NCBI GenBank assembly: GCA_026706395.1
Contig: JAPOYU010000086.1
Span: forward strand, 1 to 24,466
From: Chloroflexota bacterium
GTDB taxonomy: Bacteria > Chloroflexota > Anaerolineae > Aggregatilineales > Phototrophicaceae
Direction of reading: 5' to 3'
DNA: 24,466 nucleotides
Shown: piece by piece, positions 23,199 to 24,466 of the stretch
Position numbering within the stretch: the stretch's first letter is position 1
Layout of the letters: each line of letters opens with the position of its first letter
The notes under the pieces: generated by a model
Database searches by the model: none
Told to the model about the DNA's origin: nothing
What the model saw: only the letters and a program-made list of their open reading frames with translations
Position numbers and translations under genes: made by a program

Positions 23199-23227
23199 AT
23201 TGTAGTGGATGCCTACAGATTGCGCAA
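23199..23227 (-). promoter_or_regulatory. Candidate promoter for the SBP-Dpp-DUF917 operon
   Basis: Read on the minus strand, TTGCGC (23227-23222) is separated by 17 bases from TACAAT (23204-23199). The -10 element matches five of six consensus bases and the -35 element three of six. It would give a leader of about 50 bases before the binding-protein ATG. The -35 element overlaps a palindrome, which suggests regulation. Confidence 0.5.
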
Positions 23228-23228
23228 T
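23219..23228. promoter_or_regulatory. 10-base palindrome ATTGCGCAAT over the minus-strand -35
   Basis: The sequence is a perfect inverted repeat and covers the -35 element of the candidate operon promoter. A dimeric repressor bound here would block the minus-strand promoter. No helix-turn-helix gene is present in the window, so the regulator would have to be elsewhere. Confidence 0.4.
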
Positions 23229-23271
23229 TGTACCGTATCTGCCTGGGGGACTGCCACAACCGACGCAGGCA

Positions 23272-23300
23272 TTGGCAGGCGGGACCGCAAATGCTAGACT
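23272..23300 (+). promoter_or_regulatory. Candidate promoter for the divergent Gfo/Idh/MocA gene
   Basis: TTGGCA (23272-23277, five of six consensus bases) is separated by exactly 17 bases from TAGACT (23295-23300, four of six). It would give a leader of about 70 bases before the ATG at 23377. It lies about 50-70 bases from the minus-strand promoter, so the two could be co-regulated. Confidence 0.5.
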
Positions 23301-23376
23301 GCGCGCTGTCAGATCGACAGATTGAGACATAGCCGGTCGAGCGCCCTTAACGGCTAGATAGCGAGAAGGCAGCAGT

Positions 23377-24393
23377 ATGAAAGTTATCCAAGTCGGCATA
23401 GGCGGGATGGGCAATGCCTGGCTTCACGCCGTGGGGAAGTCTGAAGTCGTCGATTTCGCCGGCTTCGTCGAGATCAACGACGATATCGCCCGCCGACAAG
23501 CCGAAGCTTACGGACTGGATTACGCGAGGGTTTACCCGTCGCTGCCGGCCGCCCTGGAAGCGGTCGCTGCCGATGCCGTGATCAATGTGACGCCGCCGCA
23601 GTTTCATCGCGAGGTGACGGTCTGCGCCTTGGAAGCTGGCCTGCCCGTGATGCAGGAGAAGCCTCTGGCGGGCAATCTGGAAGATGCCCGGGCGATCGCG
23701 GCGGCGGCGGAAGATACCGGTGTGCTTTGCAGCGTGGCGCAGAATTACCGATATCTGCCGGTGACACAAACGATCAAGAGCGTCCTTGATAGCGGTGAGC
23801 TGGGCGCGGTCGCGGCGCTAAACGTCGCCTTCTACAAAGGTCCGCATTTCGGCGGCTTCCGCGACCAGATGGCGCATCCGCTGATCGTCGATATGGCCAT
23901 CCATCAATTCGATGCCATGCGCTACTTCCTGGGCAGCGACGCCGCTTTCATCAGCGCCCGCAGTTGGAACCCGCCTTGGAGTTGGTACGCCGGCGACGCC
24001 AGCGCCTCAGTCCACATCGGCTTCGCCAATGGCGTGCAAGCCAGTTACACCGGTTCCTGGTGCTCCCAAGCGCTGGAGACCACCTGGAATGCCAACTGGC
24101 GCTTTGAGTGTGAGCGCGGCGCCCTCCTGGTCGAGGACGACACTGTGCTCGTGCAAAAGCTGTTGCGCGTTGGCGACGGACCCGGCGCCCTGGTCAATGT
24201 ACATGAGGAGCGGCGGGAAGTGCCGCTGGTTCAAATGGAGCGCATGGCGCAGGATTATCTGCTGGGTGAATTCTACGAAGCGGTGACGCGGGGGACGTCG
24301 ACAGGCACATCGGCGCAGGACAACATCAAGACCATGGAACTGGTATTCGGCATCGTCCGCGCCTGCGACACCGGTGAGCCGGTCACTCTGTAG
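23377..24393 (+). CDS. Gfo/Idh/MocA family NAD(P)-dependent oxidoreductase, divergent copy
   Basis: This 338-residue protein has the N-terminal nucleotide-binding motif VGIGGMGNA (residues 6-14), the hallmark EKP at residues 94-96 and the following QNYRY segment. The C-terminal domain has DMAIHQFDAMR, with H176 as the probable catalytic histidine. AGAAGG, seven bases before the ATG, supports the start. It is clearly a different subfamily from the copy at 16302. It is transcribed away from the transport operon out of a shared control region, so it may act on the same imported compound or on a product of it. A stretch of 73 bases to the window end follows; I see no gene or convincing terminator there. 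Confidence 0.92.
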   Translation: MKVIQVGIGGMGNAWLHAVGKSEVVDFAGFVEINDDIARRQAEAYGLDYARVYPSLPAALEAVAADAVINVTPPQFHREVTVCALEAGLPVMQEKPLAGNLEDARAIAAAAEDTGVLCSVAQNYRYLPVTQTIKSVLDSGELGAVAALNVAFYKGPHFGGFRDQMAHPLIVDMAIHQFDAMRYFLGSDAAFISARSWNPPWSWYAGDASASVHIGFANGVQASYTGSWCSQALETTWNANWRFECERGALLVEDDTVLVQKLLRVGDGPGALVNVHEERREVPLVQMERMAQDYLLGEFYEAVTRGTSTGTSAQDNIKTMELVFGIVRACDTGEPVTL

Positions 24394-24466
24394 CTGACAA
24401 TTGAAGCAACCAGCCTAATCGAGGGCGTCCTCTCGTGCAGGAAGACGGTCCGTCAGCGCCAAACCT

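Noticed and set aside
24394..24466. Short inverted repeats such as GACGGTCCGTC after the last gene
   Set aside because: Stems of four bases without a T-run are not sufficient for a terminator, and no gene start is visible before the window ends.

Overview
The window is a high-GC bacterial chromosome segment with no RNA genes, phage or insertion-sequence transposase. No marker gene fixes the taxon. The gene content (phytanoyl-CoA dioxygenase, PF12831-type FAD oxidoreductases, a CRTAC1-like repeat protein, a sulfatase, DUF917 proteins, a family-5 peptide-type ABC importer), the G/C-homopolymer intergenic repeats and a 'CACCGAGTA' type tandem repeat look most like an environmental or host-associated Chloroflexota (Anaerolineae-like) genome. 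This is an inference; Poribacteria-like or planctomycete-like lineages carry similar gene sets.

Left block, plus strand (26-6600): five genes, closely spaced or overlapping: a small unknown protein, a FAD-dependent oxidoreductase, a phytanoyl-CoA dioxygenase-like Fe(II)/2-oxoglutarate enzyme, a second FAD-dependent oxidoreductase, and a predicted exported protein with seven calcium-binding FG-GAP/VCBS-type repeats and a C-terminal ASPIC/UnbV domain. This looks like an oxidative-modification operon of unknown substrate. It converges on a minus-strand sulfatase (6646-8109). Behind the sulfatase sits a lower-GC orphan gene of unknown function (8221-8997).

Right block, minus strand (9083-23139): an apparent eleven-gene operon. 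In order of transcription it encodes a family-5 solute-binding protein, the permeases DppB-like and DppC-like, the ATPases DppD-like and DppF-like, a Gfo/Idh/MocA oxidoreductase, a DUF917 protein, a short HyuA-like (hydantoinase/oxoprolinase A) ATPase, three tandem DUF917 paralogues coupled by TGATG or near-abutting junctions, and a fifth DUF917 protein. The layout suggests import of a small nitrogenous (peptide-like or cyclic-amide-like) compound followed by ATP-dependent ring opening or amide chemistry, with five DUF917 proteins of two subtypes built around one HyuA-like subunit. It is the best candidate here for an undescribed system. A divergent second Gfo/Idh/MocA gene (23377-24393) starts from the same control region, which has a good candidate promoter in each direction, a 10-bp palindrome and repeated TTGCA(G/A) boxes.

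A family of about nine G/C-rich hairpin repeats (about 40-65 bp) runs through the window in both orientations. Most lie between genes, but one supplies the apparent ribosome-binding site of the dioxygenase gene, one is read through in the N-terminus of the DppC-like permease, two lie in the 5' part of the FG-GAP protein frame, and a variant copy appears to have added about 11-13 residues in frame to one DUF917 paralogue.
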